From NCBI GenBank assembly GCA_947166105.1, contig CAMVCZ010000030.1:1-37852 (forward strand): a DNA stretch of 37,852 nt, written 5' to 3'. A model generated the notes under the pieces. It did no database searches, had not been told where the DNA came from, and saw nothing but the letters and a program-made list of their open reading frames with translations. A program made the position numbers and the translations under genes. The DNA is from an uncultured Bacteroidales bacterium. Its GTDB lineage: Bacteria > Bacteroidota > Bacteroidia > Bacteroidales > F082. Of this stretch, positions 24,598 through 30,863 are shown piece after piece (positions within the stretch are counted from its first letter, which is position 1; every line of letters starts with the position of its first letter).

Positions 24598-24773
24598 AAA
24601 AAGCGAAGTAGCTTAATCTGGTTGTTCTGAAACTTCGACACTTTCAAAACCATTTCCAGAGTAAAGCAACGACGCTCCCGCAGTTTGGCGTGGGCTTAAT
24701 CGTTGTAATTGGAAATGGTAGGTAGTCGAAGACCTCAGAACGACCAATGAAGGCGAAAAGTGCCGCGCTTTTT
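24598..24773 (+). ncRNA. Candidate structured RNA, rod-shaped, ~176 nt (6S-like or leader RNA)
   Basis: Nested complementary segments fold this region into one long rod. The stems are 24598-24605 with 24766-24773 (8 bp), 24620-24630 with 24735-24745 (11 bp, one G-U), 24633-24639 with 24725-24731 (7 bp), 24649-24658 with 24710-24719 (10 bp), 24667-24672 with 24700-24705 (6 bp), and an apical GC-rich hairpin at 24674-24696. Internal loops are asymmetric, the largest being 24640-24648 against 24720-24724. A T-run at 24769-24775 gives a plausible 3' end on the plus strand. Size and rod shape recall 6S RNA, but I cannot confirm that family; a 5' leader of the peptide gene 64 bases downstream is the alternative. 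Confidence 0.55.
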
Positions 24774-24808
24774 TTATGTGCAGTTCTGAAACGGAGGTAC
24801 GAAACGAA

Positions 24809-24820
24809 GTTATCGATAAC
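24809..24820 (+). promoter_or_regulatory. Perfect 12-bp palindrome upstream of the precursor peptide
   Basis: GTTATCGATAAC is a perfect palindrome 20 bases before the precursor start codon, a possible operator. No known regulator can be assigned. Confidence 0.35.
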
Positions 24821-24839
24821 AATTAAAACTAATTAGAAA

Positions 24840-25304
24840 ATGAACAACGAATTCAAAAAAATCGCCAAACAACTTGGCATAGCTATTCCTGCATGCTTGC
24901 TTTCAATAGGTGTAGCAAATGCGGAGCCGGTCAAAGAAAACAAAGTATCAAAAAGCATTAATACTGATGTTAGTGAGATTAGCAATAGTAATCTTGTTAA
25001 CAATGAGGTGGTCAAGTTTTTGACTACTGACTTCACGAAAGGTATGGATGAATTCTCTCCAAATCATACAAATAGTCATGTTGATAGGCCGGCAAATCAT
25101 ACTGATAATCATGACAATGTATATCACAGTAACTATCATAGTGATAGGTCTGCTTATAATAGCGGAAATCAATGTATCCCTCATTCAAATAGTCATGATA
25201 ATACGCCTGCAAGAAATAGGCATACAAATAATGGAGGAAACCAATACCATTCCGATGTTCATACGGATAGACAATCTCCAGTGACTACATGTCCACCCAA
25301 TTGA
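24840..25304 (+). CDS. Putative RiPP precursor with repeated His-X-Asn/Asp motifs
   Basis: A 154-aa protein with no recognised domain. Residues 1-28 (MNNEFKKIAKQLGIAIPACL to VANA) look like a leader or Sec signal with a cleavage-type AXA end. Residues 29-74 are a polar linker. Residues 75-143 are low complexity, rich in His, Asn, Asp and Ser. All 11 histidines (76, 80, 87, 91, 96, 100, 115, 119, 128, 137, 141) have Asn or Asp two residues later, and ten of them form five heptads H-[S/T]-[N/D]-x-H-x-[N/D]. Cysteines are at 19, 112 and 151. The radical SAM/SPASM gene follows 51 bases downstream, so this is most simply its substrate. A His-rich metal-binding secreted protein is the alternative. 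The codon use is AT-rich compared with flanking genes. Confidence 0.72.
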   Translation: MNNEFKKIAKQLGIAIPACLLSIGVANAEPVKENKVSKSINTDVSEISNSNLVNNEVVKFLTTDFTKGMDEFSPNHTNSHVDRPANHTDNHDNVYHSNYHSDRSAYNSGNQCIPHSNSHDNTPARNRHTNNGGNQYHSDVHTDRQSPVTTCPPN

Positions 25305-25315
25305 TAATGAAAACC

Positions 25316-25340
25316 GAGGGCGCATAATAATTGCGCCCTC
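25316..25340 (+). terminator. Hairpin between the precursor and the radical SAM gene
   Basis: A perfect 8-bp stem GAGGGCGC/GCGCCCTC with a 9-nt loop lies between stop and next start. It lacks a T-run (followed by TAAAAC), so it is more likely a partial terminator or mRNA-processing/stability element that lets the precursor be made in excess of the enzyme. Confidence 0.6.
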
Positions 25341-25355
25341 TAAAACAGTATTGTT

Positions 25356-26519
25356 ATGACAAGAGAAGAATACTTATCAAGGTTAAATGAATGTACGGGG
25401 TTGAATGTCATTTTCCAATTGACAGACAAATGTGTCCTTTCATGTAGATATTGTTTTGCGAAAGGGTCTCATGGTGATGTGCCTACTTTTCAAACGAACC
25501 TATTGGAAGAGGCAATAAAACAAGCCTTTGAAACTAAACACGAATATATTACATTTGAGTGGACAGGTGGGGAACCGATGTTGGTGGGCTTGAGTTTTTA
25601 TAAAAAAGTAGTTGAGTTTCAGAAAAAATATGCTACGAAACCATACGAAAACGGTGTCCAAACAAGTGGAAATCTATTTGATACCGAATTAATAGACTTT
25701 CTAATGAAAAATGATTTTGACATTTCTACAACAATAGATGGAACAGAAGAAATCCATAATCACAACCGCCCTGCCAATGGAGATAAGCCATCGTTTCAAA
25801 ATGTTCAACGGACACGAAAATACATTGAAGATAAAGGTGGTAGTTGTGGGTTTATCAGCACGATAACAAAAAACAATCTTGGCCATGAGAAAGAAATGCT
25901 TGACTTTTTCCAAGGGCAGGGAGTCTATTCATTCCACAGCAATCCTTATATTTACTACTCCAAGAATAGGGTAAAAGACAAAGAAATTGCATTATCTAAT
26001 GAGGACTATGCAAGATACTTTATCTCGGAGTTTAATGGTTGGGTTGAAAAGGGTAAAGTGGAACCCATTCCGCGTACCATTAATGATATTATCAAATGCT
26101 TAGAGGCAAAATGTCCAAATCATAATACGATATGTACTTTTGGAGGCAGGTGCTTGACGAATTTCATAGCCTTAACTCCAAATGGAGATGCGTATAATTG
26201 TCCCAAATTTACAGGTTCAAACAATATGATTTTGGGCAATATCAAAAAACGACCCATCAAAGAGATACTATCGCCATCATCTGAAACAATGATCAAATTG
26301 ATAGACCAAAGAGTAGAAGCGATAAATGCTTGTGAAAAGAAGAATTGCAAGTACTTTTATATCTGCAATGGTGGTTGTCCGTACTATTCGTTTATTGCAA
26401 GTGATGGCGATAATGTAAGTGAAATTGATTGCTTGTGTGAAGGAAAGACCCTTTTGTATAAGTATTTGGAGAGTGTCGTAGATGTGATTTCATCGGGAGT
26501 TGGTTCAGAGGCCAATTAA
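25356..26519 (+). CDS. Radical SAM/SPASM peptide-maturase-type enzyme
   Basis: The [4Fe-4S] radical SAM motif CVLSCRYC has Cys26, Cys30 and Cys33. The SAM-contacting GGEP motif is at residues 71-74 (WTGGEPML). The C-terminal SPASM domain carries Cys266 with the pattern C-x10-G-x4-C (266-282), then Cys326, 331, 337, 341, 359 and 361, enough for two auxiliary clusters; Cys253 and 260 lie just before. Length 387 aa matches SPASM maturases and anaerobic sulfatase-maturase-like enzymes. No sulfatase gene is nearby, whereas a repeat peptide lies directly upstream, so a peptide-modifying role is inferred. AT-rich composition sets the pair apart from the flanking housekeeping genes and suggests transfer. 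No transporter, protease or recognition-domain (RRE) gene is adjacent. Confidence 0.87.
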   Translation: MTREEYLSRLNECTGLNVIFQLTDKCVLSCRYCFAKGSHGDVPTFQTNLLEEAIKQAFETKHEYITFEWTGGEPMLVGLSFYKKVVEFQKKYATKPYENGVQTSGNLFDTELIDFLMKNDFDISTTIDGTEEIHNHNRPANGDKPSFQNVQRTRKYIEDKGGSCGFISTITKNNLGHEKEMLDFFQGQGVYSFHSNPYIYYSKNRVKDKEIALSNEDYARYFISEFNGWVEKGKVEPIPRTINDIIKCLEAKCPNHNTICTFGGRCLTNFIALTPNGDAYNCPKFTGSNNMILGNIKKRPIKEILSPSSETMIKLIDQRVEAINACEKKNCKYFYICNGGCPYYSFIASDGDNVSEIDCLCEGKTLLYKYLESVVDVISSGVGSEAN

Positions 26520-26534
26520 AAAATGGTGATGAGA

Positions 26535-26823
26535 CAGTTCTTTCCGAAATGGAAATAACTGACAACCATGGCTGTTGCAATTTTTACAATAGTCATCTAA
26601 AGAATTGAGAAAAGCAACCTGTCGGAATTCCGACAAATTCTTTCGCTTGTTTCATAGAAAAATCGGAAATTCCGATTTATCTTCAGTTGTTGCAAATCTT
26701 GCAATAACTGCCATTGAAGTGGATTAGTGGTTTTTTCCAAAATGGAAATAACCACCCAAAACAGCGACTGTTTCCATTTTGGAAATAGTCATGTCGAGAG
26801 TTGCCGAGAAAAACTCGATAACT
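26535..26823. repeat. Array of eight imperfect palindromes of common architecture
   Basis: Palindromes lie at 26535-26561, 26568-26596, 26620-26635, 26660-26678, 26684-26710, 26727-26755, 26766-26790 and 26799-26823. Six share one plan: outer arms of 4-6 bp (CAGTT/AACTG, ATGGCT/AGTCAT, GTGGTT/AACCAC, GACT/AGTC, AGTT/AACT), a single non-Watson-Crick position (usually G opposite T), a 5-bp core (TTTCC/GGAAA three times, TTGCA/TGCAA-like twice, CCGAG/CTCGA once), and a 5-nt AT-rich centre. The other two have different cores (GTCGG/CCGAC and ATCGG/CCGAT). This array fills the gap between the radical SAM gene and ffh; no coding frame is apparent. Confidence 0.85.
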
Positions 26824-26857
26824 GATACGGATATTCCTCTCGTTCATCTTTTTTTCC

Positions 26858-26865
26858 TATTTTTG
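26858..26865 (+). promoter_or_regulatory. Candidate -7 box for ffh (TATTTTTG)
   Basis: An exact TAnnTTTG match 20 bases upstream of the ffh start and about 35 bases downstream of the last palindrome of the array. Confidence 0.55.
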
Positions 26866-26884
26866 CACCCAAATTTTGAGAATT

Positions 26885-28219
26885 ATGTTTGAAGGTTTAA
26901 GCGAAAAATTAGAACGCTCGTTCAAAGTCCTTAAGGGACAGGCCTATATCACCGAAGTGAACGTGGCCGACACGATGAAGGAAATCCGTCGCGCCTTGCT
27001 CGATGCCGACGTGAGCTATAAGATTGCCAAGGATGTGACCAACAACATCAAGGAGAAAGCCCTTGGACAAGAGATACTTACCTCGGTGAAGCCGGGCGAG
27101 ATGATGGTCAAGATTGTGCATGACGAGCTGGCCGAACTCATGGGTGGCGATGCTGTCGATATTAATCTGAAAGGCCAACCGAGCATCATCCTTATCGCGG
27201 GTCTGCAAGGTTCCGGTAAGACTACATTCTCGGCCAAATTGGCCTCTTATCTGAAGCGCAAACGTAGCAAGCAAGTGCTTTTGGTGGCTGGCGACGTGTA
27301 TCGTCCTGCCGCCATTGAGCAGTTGAAGGTGTTGGGTCAACAGGTTGAGGTTGAGGTATATAGCGAAGAAGGCAACAAAAATCCCGTGCAGATTGCGCAA
27401 AACGCCATCAACCATGCCCGCAGTCAGGGCAAGAACGTGGTCATTATCGATACTGCCGGTCGTCTGGCCGTCGATGAGGAGATGATGAACGAAATCGCCA
27501 ACATCAAGGAAAAGGTGCATCCGCACGAGACCTTGTTTGTGGTGGACTCGATGACCGGTCAGGATGCCGTGAACACGGCCAAGGCCTTCAACGACCGCCT
27601 CGACTTTGACGGCGTGGTGCTGACCAAGTTGGACGGCGACACCCGTGGCGGTGCGGCCCTCACCATCCGCACGGTGGTCGAAAAGCCCATCAAGTTCGTC
27701 GGTATCGGCGAGAAGATGGACGCCCTCGATGTGTTCCACCCCAAGCGCATGGCCGACCGTATCCTCGGCATGGGCGACATCGTTTCTCTCGTGGAGCGCG
27801 CACAAGAGCAATTCGACGAGGAAGAAGCCCGAAAGTTGCAGAAGAAATTGGCACAGAACGAGTTCAACTACAACGACTTCCTGAAGCAAATCCAGCAAAT
27901 CAAGAAGATGGGCAACCTGAAGGAACTCGCCAGCATGATTCCCGGCATGGACAAAGCCATGAAGGGCGAGGAAATCGACGACGACGCCTTCAAGAGCATC
28001 GAGGCCATCATCTATTCGATGACACCCCAAGAGCGCGAGAACCCGAAACTGCTGAACGGCACACGCCGCAAGCGCATCGCCGATGGTAGTGGCACTTCAA
28101 TCGTAGAGGTGAACCGCCTCGTGAAGCAATTCGAGGAAACCTCGAAGATGATGCGCATGATGACTACGGGCGGCGGGAAGAAGTTGATGCGCATGGCGGG
28201 GGCGATGAAGCGACGCTAA
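26885..28219 (+). CDS. ffh: Signal recognition particle protein Ffh
   Basis: SRP54 GTPase that with 4.5S RNA targets nascent membrane proteins to FtsY. The start MFEGLSEKLERSF (26885) is the canonical family N-terminus. The N domain spans about residues 1-95. The G domain has GLQGSGKTT (106-114), DTAGR, TKLDGDTRGGAAL and GEKMDALDVFHP. The methionine-rich M domain ends KMMRMMTTGGGKKLMRMAGAMKRR. Length 444 aa is typical. Its GC-richer composition contrasts sharply with the AT-rich repeat array upstream. Confidence 0.98.
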   Translation: MFEGLSEKLERSFKVLKGQAYITEVNVADTMKEIRRALLDADVSYKIAKDVTNNIKEKALGQEILTSVKPGEMMVKIVHDELAELMGGDAVDINLKGQPSIILIAGLQGSGKTTFSAKLASYLKRKRSKQVLLVAGDVYRPAAIEQLKVLGQQVEVEVYSEEGNKNPVQIAQNAINHARSQGKNVVIIDTAGRLAVDEEMMNEIANIKEKVHPHETLFVVDSMTGQDAVNTAKAFNDRLDFDGVVLTKLDGDTRGGAALTIRTVVEKPIKFVGIGEKMDALDVFHPKRMADRILGMGDIVSLVERAQEQFDEEEARKLQKKLAQNEFNYNDFLKQIQQIKKMGNLKELASMIPGMDKAMKGEEIDDDAFKSIEAIIYSMTPQERENPKLLNGTRRKRIADGSGTSIVEVNRLVKQFEETSKMMRMMTTGGGKKLMRMAGAMKRR

Positions 28220-28222
28220 AGC

Positions 28223-28705
28223 GATTTCAAGATTTGGAATTTCAATATTTCAAAATTAAAGTAAACCAAAGAATTATGGCTACATACAAAAGGTTTGAGG
28301 ATTTACCAATATGGCAAGAATCGAGGGTCTTTTCAAAAAGGATTTTTGAGGTTTCAAAAAAAGGCGATTTTGCGAAAGAATTCAGACTTTGTAGTCAGAT
28401 TCGTGCTTCATCTGGTTCGATAATGGATAATATTGCCGAAGGTTTTGAAAGAGATGGAAATGGCGAATTTAGGCAGTTTTTATTTATAGCCAAAGGTTCT
28501 TGTGGTGAAACAAGAAGCCAAATTTATCGTGCATTTGATTATGGTTTTATTGATGAAAACACTTTTGAAGAATTGAAAAACCAATCACTTGAAATTTCCC
28601 AGTCTATTAGTAATTTTATTGATTATCTGCAAAATACAGAAATAAAAGGCCTAAAATACAAAAAGCCAGACCAACCCAAATCTTGAAATCAGAAATCTTG
28701 AAATC
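28223..28705. mobile_element. Four-helix-bundle cassette flanked by 13-bp inverted repeats
   Basis: GATTTCAAGATTT at 28223-28235, starting 4 bases after the ffh stop, is the exact reverse complement of AAATCTTGAAATC at 28678-28690, repeated at 28693-28705. The only gene between is an AT-rich four-helix-bundle gene. No transposase is present. Target-site duplication was not identified. The unit resembles a small passive inserted element, but this is inference. Confidence 0.5.
28276..28686 (+). CDS. Four helix bundle protein (S23/IVP-like)
   Basis: A small helical protein of the family found in 23S rRNA intervening sequences and elsewhere; function unknown. The start MATYKRFEDLPIWQESRVFSK (28276) is the family N-terminus; the frame also opens at 28234 without added similarity. 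Family signatures are the conserved W in LPIWQ, FRLCSQIRASSGSIMDNIAEGFERDGNGEFRQFLFIAKGSCGETRSQI and, at the end, LEISQSISNFIDYL. Length 136 aa is slightly above the usual ~120. The gene is markedly AT-rich, lies outside any rRNA, separates ffh from folD and is flanked by inverted repeats. Confidence 0.93.
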   Translation: MATYKRFEDLPIWQESRVFSKRIFEVSKKGDFAKEFRLCSQIRASSGSIMDNIAEGFERDGNGEFRQFLFIAKGSCGETRSQIYRAFDYGFIDENTFEELKNQSLEISQSISNFIDYLQNTEIKGLKYKKPDQPKS

Positions 28706-28730
28706 TTGAAATTAGAAATCAGAAATACAC

Positions 28731-29615
28731 ATGGAAAACAAAATCATTGACGGAAAACAGATTTCCGAACAAATTAAGAAAGAAATCGCCGCTGAGGTGG
28801 CCGATATGATTGATCACGGGAAGCCTGCTCCGCATTTGGCGGCGGTCATCGTGGGCGACGACGGCGCGAGCAAAACTTACGTGGCCTCGAAGGAGAAAGC
28901 CTGCCACTCGGTGGGCATGACCTCTTCGGTGTATCGCCTGCCCGCTACGACGACGGAAAAGGAGATGCTCGACATGGTCGAATTCCTTAACAATGACCCC
29001 GAAATCAACGGCTACATCATCCAACTGCCGTTGCCCAAACAGATTGACGAGAACAAGGTCATTAACGCCATTGACCCCAAAAAGGACGTGGACGGTTTCA
29101 CGAGCATTAACGCTGGTCGCATGATGTTGGGCTTGCCTTGCTACATTCCCGCCACGCCCAACGGCATTATGGAACTCATCAAACGCTCTGGCATTGAAAC
29201 GGTTGGCAAGAATGTGGTCGTGTTGGGCCGTTCCAACATTGTGGGCACGCCTATGGCCATCCTCATGTCGCGCAAGGGCATTGATTCGACCGTCACCTTG
29301 TGCCACAGCCGCACCAAAAACCTGCCCGAAATCTGCCGCAATGCGGACATTCTTGTTGCCGCCATCGGCAAACAAGGCTTCGTGACTGCCGACATGGTGA
29401 AGCCCGGTGCTGTGGTCATTGACGTGGGCATCCATCGCATCGACGACCCGAGCAGCCCGAAGGGATATAAGATTCTGGGCGATGTGGATTATGATGAGGT
29501 TTACAAAGTGGCCTCGAAAATCACGCCCGTCCCGGGTGGCGTTGGCCCGATGACTATCGTTTCGCTGCTTCAAAACACGTTGAAGGCTGCTAAGGGCGAG
29601 GTTTATCCGAAATGA
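28731..29615 (+). CDS. folD: Methylenetetrahydrofolate dehydrogenase/cyclohydrolase FolD
   Basis: Bifunctional one-carbon enzyme converting 5,10-methylene-THF to 10-formyl-THF with NADP(+). Family motifs are GDDGASKTYVASKEKAC (catalytic Lys and Tyr), GYIIQLPLPKQID, KDVDGFTSINAGRM, PATPNGIMELI, VVVLGRSNIVGTPMAILM (nucleotide-binding loop), TVTLCHSRT and TPVPGGVGPMTI. Length 294 aa is typical. The gcvT gene at the window end also feeds methylene-THF, but the two are not adjacent. It ends with an intrinsic terminator. Confidence 0.97.
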   Translation: MENKIIDGKQISEQIKKEIAAEVADMIDHGKPAPHLAAVIVGDDGASKTYVASKEKACHSVGMTSSVYRLPATTTEKEMLDMVEFLNNDPEINGYIIQLPLPKQIDENKVINAIDPKKDVDGFTSINAGRMMLGLPCYIPATPNGIMELIKRSGIETVGKNVVVLGRSNIVGTPMAILMSRKGIDSTVTLCHSRTKNLPEICRNADILVAAIGKQGFVTADMVKPGAVVIDVGIHRIDDPSSPKGYKILGDVDYDEVYKVASKITPVPGGVGPMTIVSLLQNTLKAAKGEVYPK

Positions 29616-29634
29616 TGAAGCAAAAATCATAACG

Positions 29635-29676
29635 AGACGAAACTGCTGGTTTTTTGGTGGTTTCGTCTTTGTTTTT
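29635..29676 (+). terminator. Intrinsic terminator after folD
   Basis: A perfect 9-bp stem AGACGAAAC (29635-29643) with GTTTCGTCT (29660-29668) and a 16-nt loop is followed by a T-rich stretch (TTTGTTTTT). Confidence 0.75.
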
Positions 29677-29698
29677 GCAAGATTCAAGGTAATTTGTC

Positions 29699-29706
29699 TA
29701 TTTTTG
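29699..29706 (+). promoter_or_regulatory. Candidate promoter of the secreted unknown gene (TATTTTTG with TTTG)
   Basis: An exact -7 match, preceded by TTTG at 29674-29677 with a 21-base gap, 18 bases upstream of the ATG at 29725. Confidence 0.58.
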
Positions 29707-29724
29707 TCCCGTAATTATTCCGCT

Positions 29725-30642
29725 ATGAAAGCCATGCTCTCCGTTTTGATGCTATTGCTGCTTTCCTCCTTAACATGGGCGCAAGAGGGGGGCGAGGCGG
29801 GCTTCTCTCCCATATTTGGCCTGAATCTTAAGGCGGAATTGCCGAAGGAGGTTCGCGAGACTTCGGGACTGTTTTTCCACAATGGAAAACTCTGGACGCA
29901 CAACGACAGCGGCGGAAAACCGATATTGTATGCACTTGATACCGTGACATTTGAGGTGGTGCAAAGAATCACCCTCACCAATGCGAGGAACAAGGACTGG
30001 GAGGATGTTTGTACCGATGGGGAAACCGTTTTTGTGGGCGACTTCGGCAACAACAAGGGCAGCCGCGACAAACTTCGGATTTACACCTTCCCGTTATCGG
30101 CCATTCCCGTTGAAGGCGATGCCAATGTGATGGTCGATACCATCGATTTTGCGTTTGCCGACCAAACGAATTTCGAGAAACGCAAGGTGCATGACTTTGA
30201 TTGTGAGGCGATGTTTGCCACGGAAGAGTATCTTTATTTGCTCAGCAAAGGCTGGGAAACGGGCACCACTCGCCTCTACCGCCTTCCGAAAACTCCCGGA
30301 AAACATAAGGCAGAGGTGGTCAACGGCTTCGATTCGCGAGGCTTGGTTACTGGTGCCGATTATGACCGCAAGAACAAGGTTTTGGTCATCGTTGGTTATG
30401 AGAAGCCGATATGGAGGCCGTTCATATACATCATCTTCGACTTCGATGAGGCCGGAGTGAAGTTGTCGCACCGCCGTTTTGAGATGCCACAATTGGTCAC
30501 TTGCCAGACCGAAGGCATTTGTTTCTTCGATGAAGGGAAATGCTTCATCTCAGCAGAGACTACCCGTTCCATGACCGCAAGGGTTTTTGAGGTGGATTTT
30601 CGGAAATGGATGGAGAAAAATCGGAAAAAGTCACAAAAATGA
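29725..30642 (+). CDS. Secreted protein of unknown function, beta-propeller-like
   Basis: A Sec signal MKAMLSVLMLLLLSSLTWAQ is followed by a 285-residue beta-rich domain. Recurrent strands such as ETSGLFFHNGKLWTHNDSGG, LYALDTVTFEVVQRITL, KDWEDVCTDGETVFVGDFGNN and GLVTGADYDRKNKVLVIVGY suggest a propeller-type repeat fold, and the early SGL...LWTHNDSGG motif recurs in hypothetical Bacteroidota proteins I have seen. No catalytic motif is apparent. ATG 29725 is preferred over a TTG seven codons upstream because it opens the signal peptide. The last codons (about MEKNRKKSQK) are encoded by the first copy of the downstream direct-repeat array, so the native C-terminus may have been altered. Length 305 aa. 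Confidence 0.8.
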   Translation: MKAMLSVLMLLLLSSLTWAQEGGEAGFSPIFGLNLKAELPKEVRETSGLFFHNGKLWTHNDSGGKPILYALDTVTFEVVQRITLTNARNKDWEDVCTDGETVFVGDFGNNKGSRDKLRIYTFPLSAIPVEGDANVMVDTIDFAFADQTNFEKRKVHDFDCEAMFATEEYLYLLSKGWETGTTRLYRLPKTPGKHKAEVVNGFDSRGLVTGADYDRKNKVLVIVGYEKPIWRPFIYIIFDFDEAGVKLSHRRFEMPQLVTCQTEGICFFDEGKCFISAETTRSMTARVFEVDFRKWMEKNRKKSQK

Positions 30643-30835
30643 CCTCTGAAAAACTGGAAAAAGTCACGAAAATGAGGGTCGAAAACTTGGAAAAAGTCAC
30701 GAAAATAGGGGTTGAAAAGTTGGAAAAAGTCACGAAAATGGCTTTAAAAAACTGGAAAAAGTCACAAAAATGGCTTTAAAAAACTGGAAAAAGTCACAAA
30801 AATTGCTTGAAATTTCTGGAAAAAGTGTAATTTTG
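30623..30835. repeat. Seven direct repeats of 32-33 bp upstream of an AAA ATPase gene
   Basis: GGAAAAAGT begins at 30623, 30656, 30689, 30722, 30754, 30786 and 30818: spacings 33, 33, 33, 32, 32 and 32. Most units read GGAAAAAGTCACRAAAAT followed by a variable 14-15-nt tail. The first copy overlaps the end of the preceding gene. The last copy degenerates into GGAAAAAGTG followed by the promoter-like TAATTTTG (30828-30835). Not palindromic and not CRISPR-like. Confidence 0.95.
30828..30835 (+). promoter_or_regulatory. Candidate -7 box for the ATPase-PorE-SGNH operon (TAATTTTG)
   Basis: An exact TAnnTTTG match embedded in the last direct repeat, 28 bases upstream of the ATPase start. The repeats occupy the space normally used by -33 and regulator sites. 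Confidence 0.55.
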
Positions 30836-30863
30836 CGGCGTGAAATAACGAGAAAAAGTCATT

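Noticed and set aside
24598..24773. Retron msr-msd or tRNA/tmRNA for the structured RNA
   Set aside because: No reverse transcriptase gene is adjacent and no acceptor/T-arm or tag-peptide features were seen; the fold is an unbranched rod.
25356..26519. Radical SAM gene as an anaerobic sulfatase-maturating enzyme
   Set aside because: The domain layout is compatible, but no sulfatase lies nearby and a repeat peptide lies directly upstream; kept only as an alternative.
26535..26823. CRISPR array interpretation of the palindromes
   Set aside because: Units are not identical direct repeats, there are no uniform spacers and no cas genes are present; symmetry is conserved rather than sequence.
26909..28030. 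373-aa antisense open frame opposite ffh
   Set aside because: The sense strand is clearly Ffh; the antisense product is low-complexity His/Leu-rich without any domain.
30623..30835. CRISPR interpretation of the 32-33-bp direct repeats
   Set aside because: The variable tails are only 14-15 nt and partly similar to each other, and no cas genes are nearby.
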